A stretch of DNA of 64,000 nt from Prolixibacteraceae bacterium (GTDB taxonomy: Bacteria > Bacteroidota > Bacteroidia > Bacteroidales > Prolixibacteraceae): the NCBI GenBank assembly GCA_028683385.1, contig JAQUIJ010000001.1:496001-560000 (forward strand), written 5' to 3'. Below the pieces are notes generated by a model that saw only the letters and a list, made by a program, of their open reading frames with translations, was not told where the DNA came from and did no database searches. The translations under genes and the position numbers were made by a program. Shown piece after piece: positions 45,373 through 55,487 of the stretch. The stretch's first letter is position 1, and each line of letters opens with the position of its first letter.

Positions 45373-47895
45373 ATGTATAGAAAATTCAACTTAGTTGAGC
45401 TCCATTTTATCCGGAGGTTCCAGCTACTTATCTTAATGCTATTTACTTTCATACCGGCCTTTTCGCAGCCAACTATTGTGCACGGAAAAGTTACCGATCA
45501 GGAAACAGGCGAACCCATTCCATTTGTTACAATACTTTTTAAGAAGACACCTATTGGAACCACAACCGATTCTTTAGGGGTTTTTCAGCTCATCAGCAAA
45601 AATAAAGTTGATTCAATTCAGTTTACTACCGTTGGATATCTTGGCAAATCATTTGGCATTAAGCCATTTACAATTAACGAATTAGATGTAAAACTCAAAC
45701 CCGACCTGATCAAAATTTCAGAAGTGATCGCATTGCCCAATGATGGAGCTGTCAGGCGAATATTGAAAGAGATGATCGCGCGAAAGAAACAAAATAACCC
45801 GGCGAAGTATCCGCGCTATTCTTATCGGAAATACACCAAATGGGAATATCATCTCAATAATGTTGGAAACAAGATGATGCAGTCGCGTGCGTTTAAAAAC
45901 AACCAAAATGTATTTAAGACTGCTGAAGATAGCACTAAGTTTTTGCCCATTTACTTTTCGGAGCAATTGGTTTATAACGAGATTCAACGAAATCCTTCCA
46001 AACAAAAATCAACAGTGTTGGCCGATAAAACTTCAGGCGTTGGTGTTCTTGACGATTATGAAATCTCAGGTTTTACCAGCGCATTGGATATGGAAGTTAA
46101 TTTCTACGATAACTACATCGACCTGTTCTCGCAGAATTTTGTCAGCCCGCTGGCCGATAATGGTTGGTTTTATTATAAGTATTTTCTGGCCGACAGCACC
46201 ATGCACAACGGAGTAAAAAACTATCGTATTGAATTCATTCCCCGGCGTGTTGGCGACAAAGTTTTCAAAGGATTTATGACCACTGAAAATAAAGATTTTT
46301 CGCTGTTGGAAGTGGATGGAACGCTGGCATCAACCAGTTACCTCAATTTCCTGAAAAGTATGCAATTGAAAAGTACTTATCAGTTTGTGTCCGATTCGGT
46401 TCCATTTTTCAGGCGAAACCAGATTGACGCGATTTTCAACTATGTTCCGCTAAAAAACAATCCATCGAAAAAACCGATCAGTCTCTTCTTTACCCAGTCG
46501 GCGGTTATCGACAGCGTTTCAGTCAATCAGGATAAGGACGTAATTCTTGCAAAGGGTAACGGTAAATATGAAACAATAAAACTTCCCGATTCAAAAGATC
46601 GCGATCAGAATTATTGGGAAACACACCGACTGGAAGAACTCAATCCGCGCGAGAAATTAGTTAGTGCCACCATCGATTCAGTCAGCCAGATTAAAGCCGT
46701 CAAGTTCGTCGACAACCTTACCCGAATGTCGATGACCGGATATTATGATCTTGGGCGATTCGAATTTGGCCCCTACGCCAGTACCATAAATACCAACAAA
46801 GTTGAGGGTTTGCACCTGTTTGCCGGTGCCCGTACAAGTAGCGAAATTAGTACGCATTATATGATTTGGGGCGGACTTGGTTATGGTTTCCGGAATAAAA
46901 AATTCAACGGAATTGCAGGTTATGGCTATAAATTCCCGACCATAAACCGCCAGATAATTAAATTTTCATACGACGATAAGATTGTACGTTCAGGCGAAAA
47001 TGAGAAGATCTTGTTCCTATACGAAAATGCCCTGTCGCCAACCGAAAACAACCTGATTTCGCAAGTTTTCAAGCGCGACGAACTCGACGAACTCTTCCGC
47101 GAACAGAAACTTTCGACATCTTACGAATACGAATGGCATCCGGGACTTTCAAATAAAATTAGCGCCAACTACATCCGTCATTTTTCTCCTGAATTTTATC
47201 CTTTCATGCGCGCCGGACTACCTGTCGATTATGTTTCTGCTGTAGATTTCAGTATTGACACACGCTTTTCGTGGCAGGAAAAAGTAATCGATGATAAATT
47301 CCTGAGAGTTTATATGAATACCGACTATCCGATTATTCATATAGCAATAGGCGGTGGCAAGGTTTTTTACTCCGGAAAAGAAAATTACTATGGTAAGGTT
47401 TTCAGTACCATTGAGCAATACATAAAAATTGGACAAACTGCCTTTAATTACGCCATTGAGGGTGGAATGTATTTCGGGAAACTTCCGTATACGATGCTCG
47501 ACATTCCACGCGGTAACGAAACTCAAGGCTTATTTTCATACGATTTCAATATGTTGAACTACATGGAGTATCTACATGACAAGTACCTGCATGCTTATCT
47601 CGAATATCACCTCAACGGATTTGTTTTTAACCGGGTGCCATTATTAAAACGAATTGGTTTGCGCGAAGTATTATCCGCCAAAACAATGATCGGTTCGTTA
47701 AGCGATAAAAATCAGCAAATTGTAGAATTTCCGAGCAGCATTTCCAAAATGAGCAATCCGTATCTCGAATTGGGAGCCGGAGTCGAAAATATCTTCCGTT
47801 TATTTCGGGTTGAAGCGATTTGGCGGGTAAACAACAAATCAATTCTTGGAGCGCCTACCTTCGGACTGCGTGCCAAATTCGAAATCAAATTGTAA
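45373..47895 (+). CDS. DUF5686 outer-membrane protein with carboxypeptidase-regulatory-like domain
   Basis: 840 residues from ATG 45373 (a TTG at 45298 and an ATG at 45331 are also in frame). A signal peptide (FQLLILMLFTFIPAFSQ) is followed by a CarboxypepD_reg-like domain (about 38-118: VHGKVTDQETGEPIPFVTILFKKTPIGTTTDSLGVFQL). The rest is DUF5686, with VRRILKEMIARKKQNNPAKYPRYSYRKYTKWEYHLNN and a long beta-strand-rich C-terminal half ending in an amphipathic strand (GLRAKFEIKL), as in outer-membrane barrels. The N-terminal domain is the kind found at the front of TonB-dependent transporters, but no plug domain follows. Function unknown; abundant in Bacteroidota. Confidence 0.87.
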   Translation: MYRKFNLVELHFIRRFQLLILMLFTFIPAFSQPTIVHGKVTDQETGEPIPFVTILFKKTPIGTTTDSLGVFQLISKNKVDSIQFTTVGYLGKSFGIKPFTINELDVKLKPDLIKISEVIALPNDGAVRRILKEMIARKKQNNPAKYPRYSYRKYTKWEYHLNNVGNKMMQSRAFKNNQNVFKTAEDSTKFLPIYFSEQLVYNEIQRNPSKQKSTVLADKTSGVGVLDDYEISGFTSALDMEVNFYDNYIDLFSQNFVSPLADNGWFYYKYFLADSTMHNGVKNYRIEFIPRRVGDKVFKGFMTTENKDFSLLEVDGTLASTSYLNFLKSMQLKSTYQFVSDSVPFFRRNQIDAIFNYVPLKNNPSKKPISLFFTQSAVIDSVSVNQDKDVILAKGNGKYETIKLPDSKDRDQNYWETHRLEELNPREKLVSATIDSVSQIKAVKFVDNLTRMSMTGYYDLGRFEFGPYASTINTNKVEGLHLFAGARTSSEISTHYMIWGGLGYGFRNKKFNGIAGYGYKFPTINRQIIKFSYDDKIVRSGENEKILFLYENALSPTENNLISQVFKRDELDELFREQKLSTSYEYEWHPGLSNKISANYIRHFSPEFYPFMRAGLPVDYVSAVDFSIDTRFSWQEKVIDDKFLRVYMNTDYPIIHIAIGGGKVFYSGKENYYGKVFSTIEQYIKIGQTAFNYAIEGGMYFGKLPYTMLDIPRGNETQGLFSYDFNMLNYMEYLHDKYLHAYLEYHLNGFVFNRVPLLKRIGLREVLSAKTMIGSLSDKNQQIVEFPSSISKMSNPYLELGAGVENIFRLFRVEAIWRVNNKSILGAPTFGLRAKFEIKL

Positions 47896-47990
47896 AAAAA
47901 ACTCGAGGTTAAATACTGCTGAATTTCGCGAGATAATTACTTTTGCTTTCCACATGGTCTGCTGTAATGCAAACCCAAAATCCATTCATC

Positions 47991-49619
47991 ATGCACAAAT
48001 TGGCTTTGGCAATCGCCTTAATTATTACGTCATTCCTGAGTTTTGCACAAACGTTAACTGTAGCCGAAAGCTCTGGTTTTGAATCCACCTCAAAAGAGAA
48101 AGATGTCAATGACTTTATCCAGTCGATCACAAAACATTCGTCAATTGTAAAGGTTGAAACAATTGCTGTTTCTACTGAAGGGCGGGCAATTCCGCTGATG
48201 GTTATTGCCGATCCGATGCCAAAATCCACTCAGAATCTGGCTAACGACAAACGAATGGTTCTTTACATTCAGGCCAATATACATGCTGGTGAAGTGGAAG
48301 GAAAAGAAGCCTCATTGATGTTTGCACGCGATTTGCTTTCAGGAGTAAAAAAGGAAGTACTAAAAAATGTAATTATTTTAATCTGCCCCAATTTTAACCC
48401 CGATGGAAACGAAGCCATCAGCGTAAATAACCGCACCCATCAGAACGGCCCCAAAAACGGAGTTGGAGTTCGCTACAATGGTCAGATGCTCGACATAAAC
48501 CGCGATGGCATAAAATTGGAAACACCAGAAATGAATGGGTTGCTCAAAAATGTATTCCTGAAATGGGATCCGCAGGTTACTGTCGATTGCCATACCACCA
48601 ACGGATCGTACCACGAAGAACCGGTAACCTTTTCGTGGATGATGAATGTGGCTGGCGACCGCTCGTTGACTAAATACATGGAAAAACAGATGATGCCTTC
48701 AGTAGCCAACATCCTGCGCGACCAATATAAAGTTGAAAACTGTTTTTACGGCGAATTTCTCGACATGAAAAATCCGGAGAAAGGCTGGGAAGAATATGCT
48801 TCGGAACCGCGCTACATGACCAATTACATTGGCGTTCGTAACCGATTGGCGATCCTGAACGAGAATTATGTGTATGCCGACTACAAATCGCGGGTACTTG
48901 GCTGCTATGCTTTGTTGCAGTCAATTACCGATTATTGCGCTTCGCACACCAACGAAATCAAGCAACTCATCAACGAATCGGACAGAAAGACCGTTGCTCG
49001 TGGCATAAATCCATCACCAGTCGATTCGTTCCCGATTGAATATATAGGAAAACCTATTCAGGAGAAAGTAACGATAAAAACTTATGAAGTTGATGAAGTT
49101 ACCAATGCCAACGGCGAAAAAAGCTATAAAAAAACAGATCGAAAAAAGACGGTAACGGTACCATATATTGCAACTTACGAAGCGACCAAAAGCGTAAAAT
49201 TTCCGTTTGCTTATCTGGTTACAATTTCTGATCCGTTAGTGATTAATCTGATGCAACGACATGGTATACAAGTCAAAAAACTGAACAAATCGCAGAATTT
49301 AGATGTGCTTTCATTCAAGATCACTGATCTCCAATCGGACAAGCGTCTGAATCAGGGACATTTTACCCAAACGATAACTGGAAATTGGGAGCCTCAGCAC
49401 AAGGAATTCAAGGCAGGCACATTTGTAATTCGAACAGCTCAGCCGCTTGCCAACCTTGCGGTCTACATGCTCGAACCTCAAACTAACGATGGACTGCTGA
49501 CCTGGAATTTTATGGATCGTTACCTGCTGCCTCAATGGGGAAAGGGGTTCAATGCTTATCCGGTTTATAAAATTATTGATGCTACAGAAATTAATGATAC
49601 TGTTATACCTTTACAGTAA
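47991..49619 (+). CDS. Secreted M14-family zinc carboxypeptidase
   Basis: 542 residues from ATG 47991 (MHKLALAIALIITSFLSFAQ is a signal peptide; the longer TTG-initiated frame would bury it). Zinc ligands of the M14 type are visible: NIHAGEVEGKE (H-x-x-E) and VDCHTTNGSYHEEP (third ligand His). DINRDGIKLETPE supplies the substrate-binding Asn-Arg. The catalytic domain covers about 25-300; the 240-residue C-terminal part is unassigned and beta-rich. It should trim C-terminal residues from peptides, or amide bonds of cell-wall peptides, in the periplasm. It follows the DUF5686 gene after 95 bp on the same strand. Confidence 0.88.
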   Translation: MHKLALAIALIITSFLSFAQTLTVAESSGFESTSKEKDVNDFIQSITKHSSIVKVETIAVSTEGRAIPLMVIADPMPKSTQNLANDKRMVLYIQANIHAGEVEGKEASLMFARDLLSGVKKEVLKNVIILICPNFNPDGNEAISVNNRTHQNGPKNGVGVRYNGQMLDINRDGIKLETPEMNGLLKNVFLKWDPQVTVDCHTTNGSYHEEPVTFSWMMNVAGDRSLTKYMEKQMMPSVANILRDQYKVENCFYGEFLDMKNPEKGWEEYASEPRYMTNYIGVRNRLAILNENYVYADYKSRVLGCYALLQSITDYCASHTNEIKQLINESDRKTVARGINPSPVDSFPIEYIGKPIQEKVTIKTYEVDEVTNANGEKSYKKTDRKKTVTVPYIATYEATKSVKFPFAYLVTISDPLVINLMQRHGIQVKKLNKSQNLDVLSFKITDLQSDKRLNQGHFTQTITGNWEPQHKEFKAGTFVIRTAQPLANLAVYMLEPQTNDGLLTWNFMDRYLLPQWGKGFNAYPVYKIIDATEINDTVIPLQ

Positions 49620-49649
49620 AATTATTCGGCATCACTGATCATCTCGAAA

Positions 49650-50927
49650 ATGGAACTCATTGTACTTGGATTTCTAATTGTATTGAACGCATTTTTTGCT
49701 TTATCTGAAACAGCATTGATTTCGAGCAAAAAAGCGCGGCTGGAACAGTTTAAAATTAAAGGTAGTTCCGGGGCTAAAATAGCATTGACGTTACTCGAAA
49801 ATTCTGAAGTTTTTCTCTCTGCAATTCAGGTTGGAATTACATTAATTGGCATTGTTACTGGCGTTTATGGCGGAGTGAATATTGCCGATGACATTGCTCC
49901 ATTTTTCAGTCAGTTTGATTTTACGCGGGAATATGCACACGAAATAGCACTTTCAATTACCGTTTTAGGAATCACCTACATCTCCATTGTGATTGGCGAA
50001 TTGGTGCCCAAAACCATAGCAATGAACAGGCCTGAAAAAATTGCAATCAAAGTGGCAGTACCTGTATTTTACTTCAGCAAAATATTTTATCCTTTTGTCA
50101 GGCTTCTGGCCATCTCAACCAATTTAATAAACAAACTAATTGGGATTAAACCTTCGGAAGGGCAGGTTACTGAAGAAGAATTGCGGCATATGATGAGGTT
50201 TGCTTCAAACGAAGGCGTAATTGAGAAAGAGCAAAACCGCATGCACGAAAAAGTATTTTACTTTTCAGATAAAAAGGCCAGACACATCATGACTCACCGA
50301 AAAGATGTGGAATGGATAGACAGTGAGCAATCGGAAGAAAAATTTCATGCTAAAATACTGAACCTTAAGCATAGTAAAATTATTGTTGGCCGAAACACGA
50401 TTGATGAGTTCACCGGAATTCTGAATGTTAAAGAATACCTGATTAATTTTTATTCAACCTCACCGCATAAATTAGAAGCTTTACTGCACAATCCGCTTGT
50501 CATTCCTGAAAATGCCGATGCACAAAAAGTGTTGGAGATGTTTCGGCAGAAGCAAAATTACACAGCGGTTGTTGTTGACGAATACGGTAGTTTTGAAGGA
50601 ATTATTACCCTGCACGACATCATTGAAAATATCATTGGGAATGTACCAGAAGAAGGTGAAACTCCGGAACCAGAAGTATTTGTTCGTTCCGATGAATCAA
50701 TTTTAGTGAGCGGAGACGCTCCCATTGAAACATTGGTCGAGCTGATTGAAGATTTCTACATCGACTTCGAAGAAATTGATTATTCGACTGTTGCCGGGTA
50801 TGTCTTCAACCAGATCAATAAAATTCCAGAGTTGGGCGACAAGGTTATTTTATCGAACTGCACCATCGAAGTGGTGGACATTGACAACAATAAGATTGAC
50901 AAAGTATTGATTACGAAAAAGAGATAA
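49650..50927 (+). CDS. CNNM/CorC-HlyC family membrane protein (CBS-pair)
   Basis: A 425-residue inner-membrane protein. The DUF21/CNNM membrane domain (about 1-190) opens with LIVLGFLIVLNAFFALSETALISSKKARLEQ and contains AIQVGITLIGIVTGVYGG and VIGELVPKTIAMNRPEKIA. Two CBS repeats follow (about 205-325, ending VVVDEYGSFEGIITLHDIIENIIG), then a CorC_HlyC domain (about 340-425). Family members act in Mg2+/Co2+ export or resistance; the old name hemolysin is historical. It begins 30 bp after the M14 gene and ends at a terminator, so it is the likely last gene of that run. Confidence 0.92.
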   Translation: MELIVLGFLIVLNAFFALSETALISSKKARLEQFKIKGSSGAKIALTLLENSEVFLSAIQVGITLIGIVTGVYGGVNIADDIAPFFSQFDFTREYAHEIALSITVLGITYISIVIGELVPKTIAMNRPEKIAIKVAVPVFYFSKIFYPFVRLLAISTNLINKLIGIKPSEGQVTEEELRHMMRFASNEGVIEKEQNRMHEKVFYFSDKKARHIMTHRKDVEWIDSEQSEEKFHAKILNLKHSKIIVGRNTIDEFTGILNVKEYLINFYSTSPHKLEALLHNPLVIPENADAQKVLEMFRQKQNYTAVVVDEYGSFEGIITLHDIIENIIGNVPEEGETPEPEVFVRSDESILVSGDAPIETLVELIEDFYIDFEEIDYSTVAGYVFNQINKIPELGDKVILSNCTIEVVDIDNNKIDKVLITKKR

Positions 50928-50948
50928 CAAATGGTATCTTGGTAAACG

Positions 50949-50984
50949 AAAGAGCCTCACTGAAACAAATCAGCGAGGCTCTTT
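50949..50984 (+). terminator. Terminator after the CNNM/CorC gene
   Basis: Stem aaagagcctc-a-ctg / cag-c-gaggctcttt (one mismatch) with an 8-base loop and a T-rich tail, 21 bp after the stop codon. It lies in the convergent gap with maeB and may act in both directions. Confidence 0.8.
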
Positions 50985-51019
50985 CTATTTTATTCAGGAT
51001 ACCTCCTGAAGTGTCTGTT

Positions 51020-53311
51020 TTACTTCTGAAGATTCAAAGACTTCTGTTCCTCGACCTGAGCATCAATTACGGCAACGGTAACCATATTCAGAATATCGCG
51101 AACCGAACTTTCAACATTCAGGATGTGAATTGGCTTGTTCAAACCCATCTGGATTGGTCCAATGGTATCGCACATACCGATTTCGAGCATCAGTTTATAG
51201 GCAATACTTGATGAACTAAGGTTCGGGAAAATTAAAGTATTCACATTCATTCCATCAACTTTCGAGAACGGGAATTTTTCGTGACGCAGCTCTTTGTCAA
51301 GAGCAAAATTAACCTGCATTTCTCCGTCAATCAGCATTTCAGGATTATTCTTGTGCAAATAATCAACAGCTTCGTGAATCATTGCCGGGCTTCCAACATT
51401 ACGTTCTCCAAAGTTTGAATACGAAAGCATGGCCATCACCGGTTCGGTATTGAACAACTGAACAGCATCGTGAGTTAATTTAGCAATATCGATCAGGGTT
51501 TCTTTTGAAGGATGGTTGTTTACCATGGTATCGGCAAAGAAGAATGTCCCCAGTTTTGAAGTCACAATATTCAACCCGGCAATGTGCTTCAACCCTTCAC
51601 GCATACCAACAATTTCGATGGCAGGAACAATGGCATCCTGATATTTGGTATAAACTCCGGTAATGAAAGCATCGGCATCACCAGATTCAACCATCATCAT
51701 ACCAAAATAGTTGCGGTCGAACATTTTTTCGTATGCCTCATCAAAAGTCATTCCTTCGCGCTGACGTTTTGCTGTCAACATTTTAGCATATTTTTTTCGC
51801 CTTGAATTCTCTCTGTCGTGACGGAGGTTTACAATTTCAACACCTTCCAGTTCGATCTGATTTTTAGTAATCAGTTTCTCAATGCGCTCTTCATTACCAA
51901 GAAGAATCGGAACACAAATACCTTCGGCTCTGGCCACTGAAGCAGCTTTCAACATATTGATGTGGTTTGCTTCGGCAAAAACCACGCGTTTTGGATTTTC
52001 TTTTGCTTTTTCAGTTAATCCACGGAGAAGTTTATTGTCGAGACCCATTCGTTGACGTAATTCTTCAGCATATTTGTCCCAATCGGTAATTGGCTTACGG
52101 GCAATTCCGCTTTCCATTGCTGCTTTTGCCACAGCTGGTGCTACTGTAATTAACAGACGTGGATCGAGTGGTTTTGGAATAATGTACTGTCGTCCAAAAC
52201 TTAAGTGAGTTGTATTATAGGCTGAAGTCACTACTTCAGGAACTGGTTTTTTGGCTAATTCTGCAATTGCAAGCACTGCTGCAACTTTCATTGCTTCATT
52301 AATTCCGGTTGAACGCACGTCTAACGCACCACGGAAAATATATGGGAATCCAAGCACGTTGTTGACCTGATTGGGATAATCGCTACGGCCAGTTGCAAAA
52401 ATAATATCAGGACGCGAATCCATTGCATCGGCATATGAAATTTCAGGATTTGGATTGGCGCAGGCAAATACGATTGGATTTTCGTTCATACTGCGAACCA
52501 TTTCCTGAGTTAAACAACCTTCAACCGAAAGGCCAAGGAAAACATCGGAACCAGCAACTGCTTCGGCAAGCGTATTGCATGGAAGTGAGGTTGCAAACGG
52601 AAGTTTGCGGCTGTTCAGGTCGGTACGGCGTGTTGAAATAACACCCTTACTGTCGACCATTACTATATTTTCAAGTTTAGCTCCAAGAGCCATATATAGC
52701 GTGGTACACGATGACGCTGCAGCTCCGGCGCCATTAACCACAATTTTAATGTCTTCGATTTTCTTGCCAATCAGTTCGAGTGCATTGATCAACGCTGATG
52801 CCGAAATAATGGCAGTTCCATGTTGGTCATCATGCATGAGCGGAATATCTAAAGCTTCTTTCAGCTTTTCTTCGATTTCAAAACATTCCGGAGCTTTAAT
52901 GTCTTCGAGGTTAATACCACCAAACGTTGGTGAGATGGCTTTTACCACCTCTATAAATTTAGCCGGATCTTTTTCATTCACTTCAATATCGAAAACGTCG
53001 ATATCAGCAAATATCTTAAACAGCAAACCTTTTCCTTCCATTACTGGTTTTCCGGCCAAAGCGCCAATGTCGCCCAAGCCCAGAACTGCAGTTCCGTTCG
53101 AAATTACAGCAACCAAGTTTCCTTTGGCTGTGTAATCGTATGCGCACTGAAGATCTTTTTGAATCTCCAGACAAGGTATAGCCACACCTGGCGAATAAGC
53201 AAGCGCTAAGTCGCGTTGAGTACTGTATGGTTTGGTAGGAACAACCTGAATTTTACCAGGTCTCCCTTCCTTGTGATAATTTAAAGCTTCTTGATTTTTT
53301 GAGTTATCCAT
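51020..53311 (-). CDS. maeB: NADP-type malic enzyme fused to phosphotransacetylase-like domain
   Basis: A 763-residue cytoplasmic protein. The malic enzyme part (about 1-430) shows YSPGVAIPCLEIQKD, VLGLGDIGALAGKPVMEGK, the metal/substrate stretch DDQHGTAIISASAL and the dinucleotide fold (IVVNGAGAAASSC). The C-terminal part (about 435-755) is a PTA_PTB domain (RVVFAEANHINMLKAASVARAEGICVPILLG ... FADTMVNNHPSKETLIDIA). MaeB enzymes convert malate to pyruvate, CO2 and NADPH. The PTA domain usually binds acetyl-CoA as a regulator rather than catalysing transfer. A single gene, convergent with the CNNM gene. Confidence 0.96.
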   Translation of the reverse strand: MDNSKNQEALNYHKEGRPGKIQVVPTKPYSTQRDLALAYSPGVAIPCLEIQKDLQCAYDYTAKGNLVAVISNGTAVLGLGDIGALAGKPVMEGKGLLFKIFADIDVFDIEVNEKDPAKFIEVVKAISPTFGGINLEDIKAPECFEIEEKLKEALDIPLMHDDQHGTAIISASALINALELIGKKIEDIKIVVNGAGAAASSCTTLYMALGAKLENIVMVDSKGVISTRRTDLNSRKLPFATSLPCNTLAEAVAGSDVFLGLSVEGCLTQEMVRSMNENPIVFACANPNPEISYADAMDSRPDIIFATGRSDYPNQVNNVLGFPYIFRGALDVRSTGINEAMKVAAVLAIAELAKKPVPEVVTSAYNTTHLSFGRQYIIPKPLDPRLLITVAPAVAKAAMESGIARKPITDWDKYAEELRQRMGLDNKLLRGLTEKAKENPKRVVFAEANHINMLKAASVARAEGICVPILLGNEERIEKLITKNQIELEGVEIVNLRHDRENSRRKKYAKMLTAKRQREGMTFDEAYEKMFDRNYFGMMMVESGDADAFITGVYTKYQDAIVPAIEIVGMREGLKHIAGLNIVTSKLGTFFFADTMVNNHPSKETLIDIAKLTHDAVQLFNTEPVMAMLSYSNFGERNVGSPAMIHEAVDYLHKNNPEMLIDGEMQVNFALDKELRHEKFPFSKVDGMNVNTLIFPNLSSSSIAYKLMLEIGMCDTIGPIQMGLNKPIHILNVESSVRDILNMVTVAVIDAQVEEQKSLNLQK

Positions 53312-53549
53312 CCCGTTAAAATTTGTTAGTTAATACTTTTTTGCTCCATCTGTCCTACTACTACCCATCCTTAGTATCCTGCGGGATTATAAAAGAACAT
53401 TAGACTAATCTTTCCAAAAGTATTGTGAAAATCCGTCTCTTGATCATTAGGAGATGTAAACGTCAGAAAAAATTAACATTCATCATATTTTAATATTGAA
53501 AAAAAGCTTAATACAAAAAATTATCCTGAACATTAGCTTATTGCGGAAA

Positions 53550-53592
53550 ATAAAAAATTCCACCTAATCTAACCAGATCAAGTGGAATTTTT
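53550..53592 (-). terminator. Terminator of the DUF1080/esterase/isomerase operon
   Basis: On the minus strand, stem aaaaattccac / gtggaattttt (11 bp) encloses an 18-base loop with T-rich flanks, 35 bp past the stop codon of the isomerase gene. Confidence 0.7.
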
Positions 53593-53626
53593 AAATCACT
53601 GACAATCCATTTTTCAGGAGTCCTTT

Positions 53627-54532
53627 TTAATAACCCCAACCTTTTATGATTTCCAAATCTTCCTTCACGCAAGCAATTGGCGCTTTATCCTGATAGGCTT
53701 CCTGTTCAATGATATAAACCTGGGTTCCGCCAGTCTTTCTGCAAATATCCAAAACTTCCTTCACAGGGATAACACCTTTACCCAGAATGGCACTTTCCCA
53801 TTTCTCGGCATTGGTGGATGCAATTTCATCCTTCACATGGATTAATTCAAATTTCCCCGGATATTTACTAATAACATCCAACGCTTTTGCACCACCAATA
53901 TACATGTTCCCAATATCGAGTTGCATGACCACCTTATTTACATCCAGTGTTTTCATCATGATATCGAAAAGCTTCATGCCATTTAATTCTTCAGTGAATT
54001 CAGCCCAATGATTGTGGTAGCCGAATTTCATGCCTGATTTTTTACACAGATCACCACATTTGGCAAAAACATCGAGATAAACCATCAGATCGTCGTAGGT
54101 CTTGCGCATACTTTCGTCCATCCACGGACTAATTACATACTTTTGACCCATATAGGCTGCATCTTCAATGGTATATTTCCATGCATCAGTAAAATCTTTT
54201 TTCGCAGCATCCCAATGGTTTTTGCCCATTACAGTGTGACCGCTAGGCATTTTCAGTCCAAGATCATCCAGCACTTTTTTGAATTCCGTAGCTGAAAATC
54301 CGTAGAATTTACGGTCGATGTAATTGGCATGTTCAACATGCGTGTATCCCATTTTGGCCAGCTGAGTAAGTGTTCCCATCGGATCTTTTTTCATATCGTC
54401 ACGAACAGAATACAGCTGCAAACCAACAATTTCACCTGGTTTGAATGAAGCAAAAGCAGCTTTCGACAACAAAGCAGTTCCGGCAAGCATAACTGCGCTT
54501 TTTTGAATAAATGAACGGCGTGATGTTTTCAT
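53627..54532 (-). CDS. Sugar phosphate isomerase/epimerase-like TIM-barrel protein, Tat-exported
   Basis: 301 residues from ATG 54532. The N-terminus MKTSRRSFIQKSAVMLAGTALLSKAAFA is a twin-arginine signal (SRRSFIQ), so it works folded in the periplasm; the longer frame to 54700 would hide this signal. The rest is a xylose-isomerase-like/AP-endonuclease-2 TIM barrel with the GLQLYSVRDDM start, FGYHNHWAEF, QLDIGNMYIGG and ELIHVKDE, which supply the usual metal-binding His/Glu/Asp residues. Likely acts on a free or keto sugar. It is the last gene of a four-gene minus-strand operon with two DUF1080 proteins and an esterase; 40 bp separate it from the esterase. Confidence 0.88.
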   Translation of the reverse strand: MKTSRRSFIQKSAVMLAGTALLSKAAFASFKPGEIVGLQLYSVRDDMKKDPMGTLTQLAKMGYTHVEHANYIDRKFYGFSATEFKKVLDDLGLKMPSGHTVMGKNHWDAAKKDFTDAWKYTIEDAAYMGQKYVISPWMDESMRKTYDDLMVYLDVFAKCGDLCKKSGMKFGYHNHWAEFTEELNGMKLFDIMMKTLDVNKVVMQLDIGNMYIGGAKALDVISKYPGKFELIHVKDEIASTNAEKWESAILGKGVIPVKEVLDICRKTGGTQVYIIEQEAYQDKAPIACVKEDLEIIKGWGY

Positions 54533-54572
54533 TGTTTGTGTTTTTAAATGTTTGTATGTATTAATTAACTTT

Positions 54573-55436
54573 CTAATATTGATGAAATCCCTGTGACACA
54601 AATTCCAGAACAGTTGGCAAAGCTTCGCGCCAATAGGTCCAGTTGTGAGCTCCATCTCGAATTCTAAATTCATGGGGAATTTCTTTCTTCCGCATGGCAA
54701 TGTGAATCAAACTATTTCCCTCGTACAAAAAATCATCGTCACCACAATCGATGTACCAACGAACCGCTTTTTTCTGATCATCTGGCATATTCTTAATGAG
54801 TTCAAGTGCGCTGTATTTGGCAAAATATTTAGCTTGTTCATCCTTTGAAATACCCGGATACTGTTTTTCCCAACGGATAGCCGCTTCTTCCAGCGAAATT
54901 GGCCCAACATAAGCACTTAACGGACAAGCTGCTGAAAACAATTCAGGATGGTGTAAAGCATACATAAATGTACCCCCACCTCCCATTGAAAGACCTGCAA
55001 CAGCGCGATATCTTTTATCGGTGCGGATTCGGTAGTTCTTTTCAACATATGGCATCAATTCCTGAAAGAAAAAATCCTCGTAATTCCAGTCTCCTTTCGG
55101 GCTATTAAAATAACCGCGTTGACCAGTATCACCATCAGGCATGACGATAATCATCGCAGTGCATTTCCCCTCCTGAATTGCTTTATCGGCAATTGACTTG
55201 ACTTCACCAAATTGAACCCAACCGGTCTGATCATCGCCAGCCCCGTGCAACAAATACAAAACAGGATAGCTGCGATCTGAAGTTTCGTAATCAGCCGGAA
55301 GGTAAATGGCGTATTTCCGGTCCATTTTTAGAATTTTACTGGTCATCGATAAATTGTCAGACACTTTACCACCGGATTGCGCAAAAGCCGACACTAAAAA
55401 AAAAATTGTAGCAAATACACAAATAAGTCTTTTCAT
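54573..55436 (-). CDS. Secreted CE1-like esterase (alpha/beta-hydrolase)
   Basis: A 287-residue protein with signal peptide (cleaved near AFAQ). YPVLYLLHGAGDDQTGW carries the oxyanion region, and VAGLSMGGGGTFMYALHHPELF carries the nucleophile Ser in GLSMGG. The HNWTYWREALP end supplies the His. This is the esterase D/feruloyl-esterase (CE1) type that removes acyl groups from plant polysaccharides. It lies between a DUF1080 gene (51 bp upstream) and the isomerase gene (40 bp downstream), all transcribed together. Confidence 0.88.
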   Translation of the reverse strand: MKRLICVFATIFFLVSAFAQSGGKVSDNLSMTSKILKMDRKYAIYLPADYETSDRSYPVLYLLHGAGDDQTGWVQFGEVKSIADKAIQEGKCTAMIIVMPDGDTGQRGYFNSPKGDWNYEDFFFQELMPYVEKNYRIRTDKRYRAVAGLSMGGGGTFMYALHHPELFSAACPLSAYVGPISLEEAAIRWEKQYPGISKDEQAKYFAKYSALELIKNMPDDQKKAVRWYIDCGDDDFLYEGNSLIHIAMRKKEIPHEFRIRDGAHNWTYWREALPTVLEFVSQGFHQY

Positions 55437-55487
55437 TCTGGTTTAGTTTTTAGGTTTTAATCAATATCAAATCACATGTTCTACTTC

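Noticed and set aside
52575-53135. A 186-codon open frame opposite maeB
   Set aside because: It is the antisense shadow of the malic enzyme coding region, with low-complexity serine/proline-rich translation and no family features.
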